Shown here piece after piece: positions 1 to 9,929 of a DNA stretch of 64,000 nt (the stretch's first letter is position 1; each line of letters opens with the position of its first letter). Position numbers and translations under genes: made by a program. The stretch is from Opeltia flavorubescens (taxonomy: Eukaryota > Ascomycota > Lecanoromycetes > Teloschistales > Teloschistaceae), in contig KE546966.1 of assembly GCA_000442125.1 (NCBI GenBank), forward strand, positions 210,969 to 274,968, given 5' to 3'. The notes under the pieces were generated by a model. The model saw only the letters and a list, made by a program, of their open reading frames with translations, was not told where the DNA came from and ran no database searches.

Positions 1-614
1 ATCTTACCCGATCAATGCATTTATTGCCAATTGGGTTCCACGTCCTTGACGCACCGCATTGGAAAGCCGAAACAAACTCGGATGCAAATGACCAGACCAG
101 TACAAATGCACCCACTCCCATTACCATTTGAACATGTTTCTTGACCGGGGTTATCGTCTTGAGCATCTGAAGGACCGAGACTTTCGCAAGACAAAGGTTC
201 AGGATGAAGAGAAGATTTGATGAATAGTCACACTGTCCGTGTCAATTCTCGTTTCGGCGAGTATCTCGCACATGCCAGGCTACCTTGTAGTATTTGTCCA
301 GCTGTGAAGCCGACAGCGCATCTTGATNCCGGCCAGCGCCATTCGATGCCTGCAGCGAGACTGCAATACCTTGCCCTATACTCAATGCCTAGAACGATTA
401 GCATCGATGGCAGTGGTAGCAAATTGAAGCACCTCACCAACGCAACAAATATCATGTAGTCATCGCTCGTCAACCGTCTTGATATGGCGATCTTTGTCAA
501 AACTCGAGCAACGACCGCAAGAATGGTCGCTGCCATCAAGAACCATGTGACGACACTGACGATTGGCCCATGATTCGATGGCGTGTCGATCGGTCCATGA
601 TTTGGATTAGACAT
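1..614 (-). CDS. Rhodopsin-domain (Pth11-like) integral membrane protein, 3' truncated by window edge
   Basis: Seen: three exons in 5'-3' order, 614-438, 388-284 and 232-8, joined by 49 nt and 51 nt GT-AG introns, with a further donor GTAAGAT at bases 7-1, so the gene continues outside the window. The 169 visible codons start with a short extracellular tail, then a TM helix (VVTWFLMAATILAVVARV), the loop TKIAISRRLTSDDYMI, the segment IGQGIAVSLQASNGAG, and two more helices including LNLCLAKVSVLQML and FVLVWSFASEF. Known: this arrangement is typical of the fungal rhodopsin-domain family (PF20684), seven-helix proteins often annotated as Pth11-like receptors. Inferred: a plasma-membrane sensor or orphan membrane protein; its role is unknown. 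It lies 1.4 kb from the RiPP precursor and need not belong to the cluster. One N (base 328) makes one codon ambiguous. Confidence 0.8.
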
Positions 615-2067
615 TAGGTCTCAGTCGATTAATCGTCGAAAATATGGAAGGACAGGAAGCCTGTAGGCAAAGTTGTTTTCATACAGTCATGCCTTGGTGA
701 TGATGCTATTCTTCAGATCATTAAATGCAGGCTGAAGAAACGGCTGAAGAAAAGCTCGCGTAAAGTGCTTCCTGCCAAAAAAAAAGTTTTTAACACCCAT
801 GCTCCTCGGCCGGGAAGGATCAAATTTGGCTGACCGCGACAGATCGGGGACCAACCTGAAGCACACACATGGGGTTCTGGGAACAAACTGAGCCCCAGCG
901 CCAGAAATGCTCCCAAGACACACTGTACCTGCGCCATGCACCATCCCGCTTGGAGACGGGAGATCTCAACTTCACACCAACTTGCTTCATTTTTACGAGT
1001 CTTGTACCGTATCCAAATTAGGACGGTTCAGCATCGACGCCGGCGTAGGCGCGCTAAGAGATGCATTGCATATACGCCACCAATCATCGATTAGAGTGTC
1101 GCCTGCTGGTTGGCTTTTCTCTTTTGTGTGGGCTTCTTATCGCGACCCTGTTTTCTCCGGCAGTTACCCACATTTTTCCTGTATGTACTTGCCACTTCTA
1201 GACCCAAAGATGCAGCAATGAGCATGGAGGGGAATGCCTCGTGATAAGTGCCTGGAACTTGACATGCATGAACACAAATAGATACTTGAAATTGCACCAC
1301 TGTATGCTGATCCTAATGGCCCCTCCAGGCCCGCTCTCGGAGTCGGCCAGAATGTTGGTCCTGCCTGGCTGCTCTCTAGAGATCGTGCGGTACAATCTCC
1401 GAGCCTGCTCGGCATTTACAATTGTCGATTGCGAAGGTTGAATTCCTCTAAGCGATCAAGACGTTACATCTATATCAGACAAATCAGAAGTAGCTAAAGT
1501 GTGTGTAACGTGGCCTCGATGGAGATCTCCAGCATTACCCAGTCATGAGTGTTGCCGACTCCGACTGAACCGACTGAACCGATTGACTCGTCCAAGTACG
1601 CTTGCGCAGCTTTGTAGAACTGCCTATCATGATTTGTATTTGTCTGCTGGATGACCTCAAGAGAGATGCACCACCCACAATTCCTAGGCCCCGTCGGGAT
1701 TACTCCGTCTTTAGCATCAGGTCTCGTATGCGACTTGAAAGCCCGAATCTCCGGGTACGAGAACCTCTAGTCCTTGCGTTGTGCGGGTACGCACAGCGTG
1801 TTCTCCAGGTATTGGGTAGACTTTCTGCCTAGCATCAAATGCCATGCACGACGTAGGCCTGGATGGAAGATTCTCCCGCCATGCATGACATACCATCGGT
1901 GCGAGAACCTCATCGAATACTTTAAGGAACCAGAATCGCGGGTTCTATTGCTTACCAGTAGACGTTTGAACTATTCTATCCAGAACAACCGACCGGTCGG
2001 TTTCTATCCGTTGTTTTGTTGTCTGTGATCTGCAGCTGACCGCTACTTAGACTGCCAAGGACTAGCA
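615..2067. other. Intergenic, no convincing gene
   Basis: The open frames here are short, often start with non-ATG codons and resemble no family I know. The last 80 bases form the proximal promoter of the RiPP precursor and contain a 16 bp perfect palindrome. Confidence 0.5.
1987..2002. promoter_or_regulatory. Palindromic CCG-N6-CGG site upstream of the RiPP precursor
   Basis: AACCGACCGGTCGGTT is a perfect 16 bp palindrome ending 65 bp before the precursor ATG. It contains CCG-N6-CGG, an everted pair of CGG half-sites of the type bound by fungal Zn2Cys6 dimers. A second CCG-N6-CGG lies between the two UstYa genes (3925-3940). The binding factor is not identified. Confidence 0.4.
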
Positions 2068-2535
2068 ATGTATATCAACAAAAGCCTCATCGCGGCCCTC
2101 GTTGGCATCACTGCCGTGTTCGCCGCACCCGTTGTCGTCGATAGGGAGACTCTACCAGAGCCAGGAGTCGGCTTCAAGCGAGAGTCGCTGCCGGAACCCG
2201 GCGTCGGATTCAAGCGAGACAGCCTGGCAGAGCCAGGAGCAGGCTTCAAGCGAGAGCCATTTCCTGAACCAGGCGTTGGGTTCAAGCGTGATAGCATGCC
2301 AGAGCCCGGCGTCGGATTCAAACGCACGACTCTGCCAGAACCGGGAGTGGGCTTCAAGCGAGAGTCGCTACCGGAGCCAGGAGTCGGATTCAAGCGTGAT
2401 AGCATGCCAGAACCGGGTGTAGGCTTCAAGCGGGAGAGTCTACCAGAGCCGGGCGTGGGCTTCAAGCGGGACACTCCAGATACAGGTCGTGGTTTCAAGC
2501 GCGAGACTTTGCCAGAGCCGGGTGTTGGATTTTAG
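2068..2535 (+). CDS. Kex2-processed repeat protein, candidate dikaritin-type RiPP precursor
   Basis: Seen: one exon, 155 aa, first ATG in frame. Residues 1-19 form a signal peptide with likely cleavage after AVFA. From residue 27 there are eleven units; ten end in the Kex2 dibasic site KR and the last ends at the stop. The consensus is (E/D)(S/T)-LPEPGVGF-KR. Variants: unit 3 LAEPGAGF, unit 4 FPEPGVGF, units 5 and 8 MPEPGVGF, unit 10 a shortened PDTGRGF. Known: ustiloxin, phomopsin, asperipin and victorin precursors have this layout (secretion signal, KR-separated near-identical cores) and sit beside UstYa-family genes, as here. Inferred: each unit releases a short peptide that is cyclised at its Phe; the core has no Tyr, Trp or Cys. 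Alternatives: a Kex2-processed structural or signalling peptide. It is not an obvious alpha-pheromone, since no WxxxxGQxxW-like core is present. Confidence 0.85.
   Translation: MYINKSLIAALVGITAVFAAPVVVDRETLPEPGVGFKRESLPEPGVGFKRDSLAEPGAGFKREPFPEPGVGFKRDSMPEPGVGFKRTTLPEPGVGFKRESLPEPGVGFKRDSMPEPGVGFKRESLPEPGVGFKRDTPDTGRGFKRETLPEPGVGF
2146..2532 (+). repeat. 36 bp coding tandem repeat (11 units) of the precursor core
   Basis: Eleven in-frame units of 12 codons; unit 10 has 11 and the last lacks KR. Third codon positions differ between units (Gly-Val-Gly is written ggagtcggc, ggcgtcgga, ggtgtaggc, ggcgtgggc), while the peptide barely changes. This points to selection on the peptide rather than very recent slippage. 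Confidence 0.9.
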
Positions 2536-2736
2536 ATCTGAAGCTCCCTAACACCTGGACGCTGATCAATGGTGGAATTCTATGATGGCATGAGATATGA
2601 CTGGCAGGGCGATGGTTGGTGTACAAAGGGCGAAGATGCATATTTGAACTAGTCTGGATTATGTACTCCTTTGCATATCCTCCAAATTCCATGCAATATG
2701 AACATATAATTTTCTGTATCAATATCGAGCTCATCA

Positions 2737-3710
2737 TCATTCATCGTCCATGGACCCATCAAGTGTGGGCTGCCAATCGTCGTCGTGCTTGAAGTAGCCT
2801 CTAATTTTTGGCAGATAGGGTGAACCAGGAGGGCAGAATTTGTATCGTTCAATCTCGTGAATCCTCTGACCTTNGTGAATGTTTCGGAAACAAGCAGTCC
2901 TTTCCCGAGTCCATTCTTGAAGCTTGGTCCAAGATCTGCATTGACGCATCTGGCCAACCCCTGATTCGGGATCGTTGGTGGTTGTGGTGTATCTCGGCGT
3001 ATCGTCGGCATGGCACATGATGTCTTGCCTCAAAGCGTCAAAGCAGTGGTTAACATGGGGAAACGTCATGCTCTGATTTTGCCCCGTGTGATATTCCATG
3101 TAGGCTTTTCGGACATTTCTCTGATAACGGTCTCTAGTCAGCTACAGAGGTTCGGAAAGGATCTGCTGAACCCACCAAACAGTGCAGGTTGTGTTGACCA
3201 TTCACCAAGTAGATTCCCTTGCTAGTATCCCAAGGGAATCTCTGGGCTTCAAGGAGTCCGTTTGCTGCTGACCATTCATCCGGGACAGCGATGAAACCCG
3301 TATCAATTTGAGCGCCCAGTGCATCCCAAAGCTCGTCCGCTAGTGTTTGATTATTTCCGTTGTAGTCTGTATGCCATTCAAAGGGTTTCATGACATTGTA
3401 CTCGAGATTTGCTGAACTTATTATTAGACTGATAAAAAAATCACCAAAGTCCTGTCTTACCGAACGACGATCGAGACGATTGATCCTGGCACTGGCTTTG
3501 ACCTTTGAGACGCCACAACAGAACAGCATTAAGGAGTATAGAGGTGAACAATGTGACAGCAATCAGCGTCCTCCAAAATATTGAAACGCTCCTTGCTCGC
3601 ATGCGAGGCAGGTACTCGTAGCCTTCCAGACCGTCCAAAGATGATGAATCCACATGCTCGGCTTTGCCATCTTGATCCAAAGCGCGGTATTGGGACAGAT
3701 GATGATCCAT
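2737..3710 (-). CDS. UstYa-family (DUF3328) oxidase 1 of the RiPP cluster
   Basis: Seen: exons 3710-3461, 3411-3176 and 3120-2737; introns 49 and 55 nt with clear branch points; 289 aa. The open frame extends 27 bases upstream only from a GTG, so the ATG at 3710 is taken. Domains: short cytosolic N-terminus, one TM helix (TLIAVTLFTSILLNAVLLW, about residues 48-66), then the DUF3328 domain with HNLHC (first HxxHC) and HVNHCFDALRQ (second), followed by CPPGSPY. Known: UstYa/UstYb proteins are membrane-anchored metal-dependent oxidases that form ether or C-C cross-links in dikaritin peptides. Inferred: it cyclises the LPEPGVGF core in the secretory pathway. It is convergent with the precursor (200 bp apart) and divergent from the second UstYa gene. 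One N (2874) lies in the C-terminal region. Confidence 0.87.
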
Positions 3711-4372
3711 CGTATACTGAGTCACAGGATAGCCCACAGGGTAACCTCAGGGAAAACTCTTTCAATGTAGAACAACCCTAAATTTTCGACAACCCGTATA
3801 TTGATTGTATGCTGAATAGACGTCGTGGTCAATGTGCCTCGGTCGGCCCAGGAATATTACCATGGAATTGTTTGTCCCGTCTGTCGTGCTAGCCCCGCTG
3901 CAAGGCATTGGTAATGCACCGCGACCCCGAAGGTTCGGGGTAAGATCGAGTCCAACATTGGTCGCTCATTCTCGGTTGACGTGGCCATGCAGGTGGATCA
4001 GGACCCTAATCGGATAGAAGTAAAGTATTTGCGTGCTGGCATCTAGTGGCGTTCACCCCTCATTTAAATACCAATGAGATATTGCCGCCGCCTTGCATCT
4101 GATTTCCCAAGGTCTGGACTCGGTTTGCGGGCCGTTATCGTAAGAAAAGTCGTACATTGCGGGAGGAATAAGAGTATGACATCGTTGGTCTTGCCTAAGC
4201 TCATGCACCTACCTTACTGTCTTACCAATGCCAGGCCAAGTGTAAAATAGCTTTGGACCTTGTCTGTATGTTACCGCGACCGTCCTGAATTTAGACTTGC
4301 AGCCATCTTTTCGTATGGTCGCATGGAATTATGGAGTAAATTGCTTGCTGTTTTCCGATTGCTATCGTGGGA
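3711..4372. promoter_or_regulatory. Divergent promoter region of the two UstYa genes
   Basis: 662 bp between the start codons of the two divergent UstYa-family genes, so their promoters must both lie here. It contains an inverted repeat at 3925-3940. No open frame of interest was seen. Confidence 0.6.
3925..3940. promoter_or_regulatory. Inverted repeat with CCG-N6-CGG between the UstYa genes
   Basis: CCCCGAAGGTTCGGGG has 7 bp arms around GG and contains CCG-N6-CGG with the same spacing as the palindrome upstream of the precursor. The position suits a shared Zn2Cys6 site controlling both genes; this is inference. Confidence 0.4.
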
Positions 4373-5262
4373 ATGTCATCTTCACGTTCGACATACATTC
4401 CATTAGCATCGTATGACTCGGACAAAGACCTTGGCGAAGAGCGTGTAACAACTCGAGACCAGCGAAAGAGTTTCTGGCATCCGTGGAGGGATATAGCGCT
4501 CATTCTCTTAGCAACAGCCAATCTAGTTTTGGTGGTGTTGTACTTTCGGTCCACAGGGAGCGGACAAAAAACATGGTCTTCAAGTTACAGTAATCATCGC
4601 AACCTCGAATATCGGAAGAAGGAGCTGATTATGTCCAGCCGGCCTTGAAACCCATCCCGCGAAGTGGATCCCGTACCATTGGTGGTCTGAATACGGCTCC
4701 TCGGATGACAATCAGACGGCAGCGGTAGATGCCGCTTGGGCAGCAATCCACCCAGCCCATGGCATCGTAGCAATTGACCACAAATGGGCTGCTGAACGTC
4801 AGCTGCCAGCAGCGATGAACTTTCCGAGTGATAGCAGTAAGGGCATCTATGAGTTGGAGGCATATCATATGCTCCACTGCCTGGTAAAAGAAGTCTTCGC
4901 TGGTAATTTTGAAGCCTTCCGCTCACGTTAACATGGCGCAGACTCGGATGAGAAAATCATACTATGCATTGCGCCGTGGAGAGACGTATCCTGACCCCGG
5001 AGGCCACGGCCACATGGCACATTGTTTCGACTCCTTGCGGCAATATGTCATGTGTACAGCTGGTGACACGCCATTGTACACATGGGGAGGATTGACTTCA
5101 GCAGACAATCAACTTCGGAAGTGCAGAGACTGGGACCGGCTAAGAGACTGGGCTACGGAGCATACTGCTTGCGTGAAAGACAGTGAGGTGGCCCTTCCGG
5201 TCAAGGAGTACTTTGGATATTGCGACGGTGGGGTTGATGGCCTAGTGACAACTGGCCAGTGA
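4373..5262 (+). CDS. UstYa-family (DUF3328) oxidase 2 of the RiPP cluster
   Basis: Seen: exons 4373-4589, 4639-4883 and 4942-5262, introns 49 and 58 nt, 260 aa. N-terminal cytosolic tail, TM helix (IALILLATANLVLVVLYF, about residues 42-59), then a lumenal domain with VDAAWAAIHPAHGIVAI, the first HxxHC motif HMLHC and the second HMAHCFDSLRQYVMC, as expected for DUF3328. Both introns sit where they do in the first UstYa gene (phase 1 after the TM stalk, phase 0 just after HxxHC-L), so the two are paralogues. Known: dikaritin clusters commonly encode two or more UstY proteins, sometimes working as pairs. Inferred: it makes or helps make a cross-link in the core peptide. It ends at TGA 5260-5262. 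Confidence 0.87.
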
Positions 5263-5904
5263 ATGTATCTCCTCGATGAAGAATACAAACTCCGTCAGCT
5301 ACACAACCACCTCTTTCGTTGGGTAAAGATCTTCTCATCAACACTGCCAGCTCCACTCATAGGTGAGAACGTTGTCTCCACAATTGCTCCTAGACGTTCT
5401 TCCAGCTCCGTGGCTTTTTGAAGATTGAATTGCCCACGAATTATCATTCGCCGAAAGGTTCATGATACGCATCGTGCTAGAAACCCTGATGTTGATCAAT
5501 GACAATTAAGCGTGTGTACTCTGTCTTGAGGTGGGAACGTGCAACAGCTTCCTCACGACCCAAAGGTAGAGGCGACTTTTCCAGCTCCAAGCCAGTAAGA
5601 ACGGTGAATATTGATCGTCGTTTCCTTCCTTCATGTCTGGTGTATGAAATGATGGAGGAAAGAGGTAGATTCGGCGTACGTTTAGATCGCGGAAATGGAA
5701 TATTTTAGCCTCGTCACGTGCGTTATATGTTGTATGTTCCAATATCATTTAATTTCAACAATGCAAAAGCTATGAATATTCATAGCAATGGAAGGTTACT
5801 ACACGAGTCACAAAATGGTCTTTTGTTTGTTCGCATACTACTTCAAAAATCCGAGAAACGAGCCAATTCTTTCGGAGCCACGACATTAGGGATCCTCAGA
5901 CACT
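5263..5904. other. Intergenic, no gene seen
   Basis: Only short frames without recognisable domains. It contains the promoter of the kinase-like gene and the 3' end of UstYa 2. Confidence 0.5.
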
Positions 5905-7105
5905 ATGAATCTTGGTATTGGCCAAGTCCTGAAAGGGCGAAATGGAACATATCGTCTGCTTGAATCATTGAAGGCTTCTTCAGTCTTCAAAGCTCAAGTA
6001 CTACCCAACTCACCTATCAAATCAGATTTGTACGACTGTGTAGAAACAGTCTTCAAGCTCCTACTGACGGAACTCCAGCGTCGTGGTCAAGACCGANATA
6101 GACCCTGAGCAATTTTGGCTAAAACGAGAACGATACAATCATAGCCTTCCTGCTGTGGCGTCTTCTCACCACATTCGAAGGCTATTTGATGTCATCAAGA
6201 GCGAAGACAAGACTGATCAGAGCAACGCCCACGACTCCTTTTGCCTTGTCTTAGAATGGATGGACCACGATCTGTCAAAGGTGTGTTCAGAGCCGTATAG
6301 ATCACAATCGAAGCTACCAAGAGTCATTGCCAAGTCAATTCTGTCTGCACTAGCCGTCCTCAAATCAGAGTACAACGCCATACATACTGGTATGCTCTGC
6401 TCTGAACATTTGCATTTCAGTATCGCTGACTGGCCAGATATCAATCCTAACAATGTATTCTTGTCGGGTCTTTCTCAACCTTTCCCAGTAGTGAAGATTG
6501 GAGACCTTGGCACAAGTGAGTACTGCATCTGACGAAAAATAATTCATGCTAACTTTGGCCGTAGTGGCGCCTGAAGGATACACCAAGAAGCGTATACAGT
6601 GTCTTGAATGTAGAGCTCCAGAAGTGTGGCGAGGATTGGGTTGCCAGCATTCTTCTGATGTATGGTCGGTGGCTGTCACGGTCAGTTACCTGCTTCTTCC
6701 AATGATCATGGCTGACTGATCAAGTTGGTGCATTGGCTATCTCCGTACACCATCTTTGGAAAGAGGGACAAGGCTATCGAAGAATTCGACGAAGCATGGT
6801 GTATCGCAAAGCTTCACCGCTTGGTTGGACCGGTAGACCCACCTGTTGATGACGAGGCCTATGGTTTTGAATTCCAGCTTGGTGAATTCCTAGCCACGTC
6901 TGCTTTCGCACTTCCGGACAAGGGAGATGTGGAGACCCCTTTCCTCACGGTTGGCACCTTGCGCCAAGAGCTTGAGCGGCTGCCCGGTTCGAAAGTCTCG
7001 CCGGATTTGATCGATTTTATCCTCTACTTACTAGTCATTGATCATACAAAGAGGCCGACAGCTCTTGAAGCATTGCAACACCCGTATCTGCAATCCATAT
7101 GCTAA
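5905..7105 (+). CDS. Divergent protein kinase-like protein
   Basis: Seen: five exons, 5905-6029, 6079-6389, 6438-6515, 6565-6680 and 6725-7105; introns 44-49 nt; 336 aa with the frame closing exactly. Motifs in order: Gly-poor loop GRNGTYRLLESLKASSVFKA, beta-3 lysine in VVVKT, hinge LVLEWMDHDL, catalytic loop HTDINPNN (HRD changed to HTD, Asp and Asn kept), GDLG in place of DFG, APEVWRGLG (the APE motif), and SSDVWSVAV. Known: it resembles the fungal SRPK-like or orphan kinases common in Pezizomycotina. Inferred: probably an active Ser/Thr kinase, since Lys, the loop Asp, Asn and the DLG Asp are kept. A role in the adjacent RiPP cluster is unproven. One N (6097) follows the active-site lysine. 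Confidence 0.8.
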
Positions 7106-7823
7106 AGGCTCATAACAGGTTCCATAGGAGCAGAACATGCTTTGATGTTCCGATGATCAATCGCGTAGGTAAGTCATCTCGACGAGATCATCTATCCTCA
7201 TTTGTTAATTCGATACCACGATTTAACACCTTCTAATCTTTGTGTGATAATATCCAGTCCTTTCTAGTCGTGGCTTCACAATCCGATAGCCGTGGTGATT
7301 TGAGTGAGAATAGATTTCAAACCGACGGTGGTGACCATTGCTGAGTTTGGTGAAGCAATGAGACTAATAGCAATCATAATGTAGAAGAAACTTGGCGGAA
7401 GCAGAAACTCTACTTACATTAATAAGGCATTATTTTGAGACAGGAGTCTCAGGCTCTCGTATCTTGTCACTGTGTGAAGCTGAGGAGCATCCATGTTTTG
7501 AGCCTAAAGCCTGCATAACGTGCTTAGCCAAAGAATTAGATATTCGAGTTCGCATCCTCCCATTGGGAAAAAGCACGGGGACGATAAGACAGCGCACTCG
7601 ATAGACCTTACCAAAATAAAGCTACGGCATGCCTAGTATTCAGTTCAATCGATAAGCTTTCAAAGAAAACGGCACTTGGCACAGGTAGAATATGAAATGC
7701 TCATGCTAAGAAATCTACCACACCTTTAGCATGCTGCTGTATTTACCTTCCTCATCTACCATGAATATACATATGTCTCATAAACTTCATCATCTGAAAA
7801 CCCCACCAAAAAAAGGCTTCCAT
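7106..7823. other. Intergenic between kinase and MFS genes
   Basis: AT-leaning 3'-flanking DNA of two convergent genes. A 70-codon frame at 7392-7604 resembles nothing known and is not called. Confidence 0.5.
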
Positions 7824-9519
7824 TTACAACTCAATAGCAAACCTCTCCCGTATCCTCTCTCCATACTTGTAAAACAGCACCGGCGCCGGACTCAACGCCA
7901 AGCTCAAAAATGCAAATACCGAGACTCCCCAACCATAGCCGACGCTATCGAAGACAGCCGGAGCGAAGATCGGTACTATGCCTCCCATGATGGATCGGAA
8001 AACAGCACCTGCCGCAATAGCTGAAGCTGCGTATTTGGAAAAGGAGTCGATGTAGTAATTCTGTACCGTGTTGAGGATCGTGATCTGTCCAAGGCCGAAG
8101 AATACCGTACTCAGGATCGTTACTGCCCAATATACCCTGTACTGAACCGTCCATGCGAACCAAAAGAGTGAAATAGGGATTAGGACCGAACCTATGTTGG
8201 CGATTGGAAGGCGATATTCTGGCTTCCCTTCATCGTCGTTTTTCTCTGACAGATGGTTGTAGACTGTGTCGATCTTGGGAACGATAAACCAGACACATAT
8301 GAAGAAACCAAGGCCAGGGCCGAGGTACACGAGTCCGACTTGGGTAGTTGAGAACCCGTAGAGGCCACTATATATAGCTTCGAAATTGGTGTATAGACTA
8401 TATGTGGTGCCGAAGAGAATAGCCTGCCAGATCGCCATCGTGAGTACAATGGGCTGGGTGAAGAGGATCCTTAGGGGCCTTTGCATGGAGCTCCCTAGTT
8501 TGGTCCAGAATGGTCGGTCGTCTTGGTTGGCGATCCGGAATTTCCCACCTTCGCTTTCTTCGTACTTCTGCTTACGGTTCTCGAGAATGGTTGGTGCATA
8601 ACTTTCCCTGAGAAAGAAGAATCCCAAAATCGTGTTGATGGTGCAGATGATTGTGAGAAACCAGAACACCCAACGCCATGATAGATGTTGAACAATCAAG
8701 CCTCCAAGGAGTGGGCCAAGTGTTGGGCCCAGAAGAGGTCCAAGCAAATACCAGCCAAATATGCCCCTGTCATCAGTTAGCTAGGGCTTCTTAGATTATT
8801 CCACTTGACACTAGATCAACAAGAATAGGTGTAATTACGCTCTCTGGCTTGGATGGAACATGTCGCTAATAGTACCTCCACCATTGGCAATGCCCACGCC
8901 TGTACCTCAGTCAGCGAATCAATCTCCAGCTGTCTACGGAGAACGGACGACTGACTGCCAAAGAATCCAGATAATGCTCTCACTGTGATCAAGCACTCGA
9001 CATTCGGGCTCAATGCTGTCGGAATCTGCAGGACAGCGAATATGGAAAAGCATATGAGGTATAGCTTTCTCCTGCCAAAGGTCTCCGAGAGAGGGGCCAG
9101 AATAAGAGGTCCAATACCTAGGAAAACAACGAAACCAGTCGTAGCACCTACGACAATTTCACCAGATGTATTGAGGTCTGCTGCAATCTGGGCGATGCCA
9201 GGCGTGAACATAGAACTTGCCAAAGGGGATAATACTACGCTGGGTTAGGAATTTGAAATCGAACTCATACTTGATAGGCAACGGACCAGCCATCAGAGCT
9301 ATGATGCCAACATTGGTGAGTTTCCTGGCCTTGGGCCAGTTCCTCGGATCCTCATCATCCCAGTCTGTAAAGTCGATGATCTGAAAATTGAATTAGTCAG
9401 TCACGATTACCACATGCGCAATATGTCAATATCATTTCTACCTTTCTTGAATGGTCATCTTCCGTAAAGGACAGTAAACCAGTCCTTTCATGGGCTCCAT
9501 TTGCGGTGCCGTCAGACAT
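7824..9519 (-). CDS. MFS transporter (DHA1-like, 12 TM), probable exporter of the RiPP cluster
   Basis: Seen: five exons, 9519-9442, 9380-9287, 9234-8956, 8899-8839 and 8766-7824; introns 52-72 nt; 484 aa. The N-terminal motif DWDDEDPRNWPKARK precedes TM1 (ALMAVLSPLASSMFTPGI). The loop 2-3 motif ETFGRRKLY, the TM4-TM5 region RALSGFFGSVGIANGGGTISDMF, and GPLLGPTLGPLLGG with WRWVFWFLTI follow, as is typical of fungal DHA1 drug/H+ antiporters of the Tpo/Flu1 type. Known: such transporters are frequent in secondary-metabolite clusters. Inferred: export of, or self-protection from, the processed peptide. It is divergent from the methyltransferase, with 410 bp between the ATGs, so the two could be co-regulated. 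No catalytic or gating residue appears missing. Confidence 0.87.
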
Positions 9520-9929
9520 GAGGGATGGCGGACTTTTTTGGGAAAATAGGTACCAGATCGAAAACGTTGCTGCATGAGATCTATGATGTGGGTAGATCTG
9601 ACGGCGCCAAGACATGACAAGCTTTTGATCAGGACACAGCAATTTATGTCCCATCCGGATATGGCAAGCGCCCTTGTCATAGACCGTACGTTTGGACTCC
9701 GCACTATTTCGCACGACAGTCAGTTGTAGATTGCAGTCACAGAGGCTAGCAGTTGAACGATGCATCCTTCAGCCGTCCGATCGTACTGGGGCGCACTACC
9801 TCCTCACTTTTGGCTAAGTATGGCCTGGCGAGAGCCTTGCTATCATGGTGTCGCTCCACCATTTGGACAACGTCCTCTCGCGAGAACCCTACAGCGCTGG
9901 TGATTATAGCCACTCAAGGCAGCTCCAAG
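9520..9929. promoter_or_regulatory. Divergent promoter region, MFS and methyltransferase genes
   Basis: 410 bp between the start codons. The methyltransferase frame stays open upstream to 9753 but has no ATG there. I found no CCG-N6-CGG site like those near the precursor and UstYa genes. Confidence 0.5.

Noticed and set aside
687-1441. Several overlapping frames between 687 and 1441
   Set aside because: Short, mutually overlapping on both strands, mostly with non-ATG starts, and no domain visible.
2043-2498. Minus-strand 151-codon frame with PTPGSG repeats
   Set aside because: It is the antisense shadow of the 36 bp repeat array, without signal peptide or ATG context.
2068-2535. Repeat precursor as an alpha-type mating pheromone
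   Set aside because: KR-separated repeats fit, but the core lacks the Trp/Cys/Gly-Gln pattern of ascomycete alpha-pheromones, and the UstYa neighbours favour a RiPP.
9753-9929. Upstream extension of the methyltransferase frame
   Set aside because: The open frame starts only at a TTG and its content does not resemble the family; the ATG at 9930 fits.
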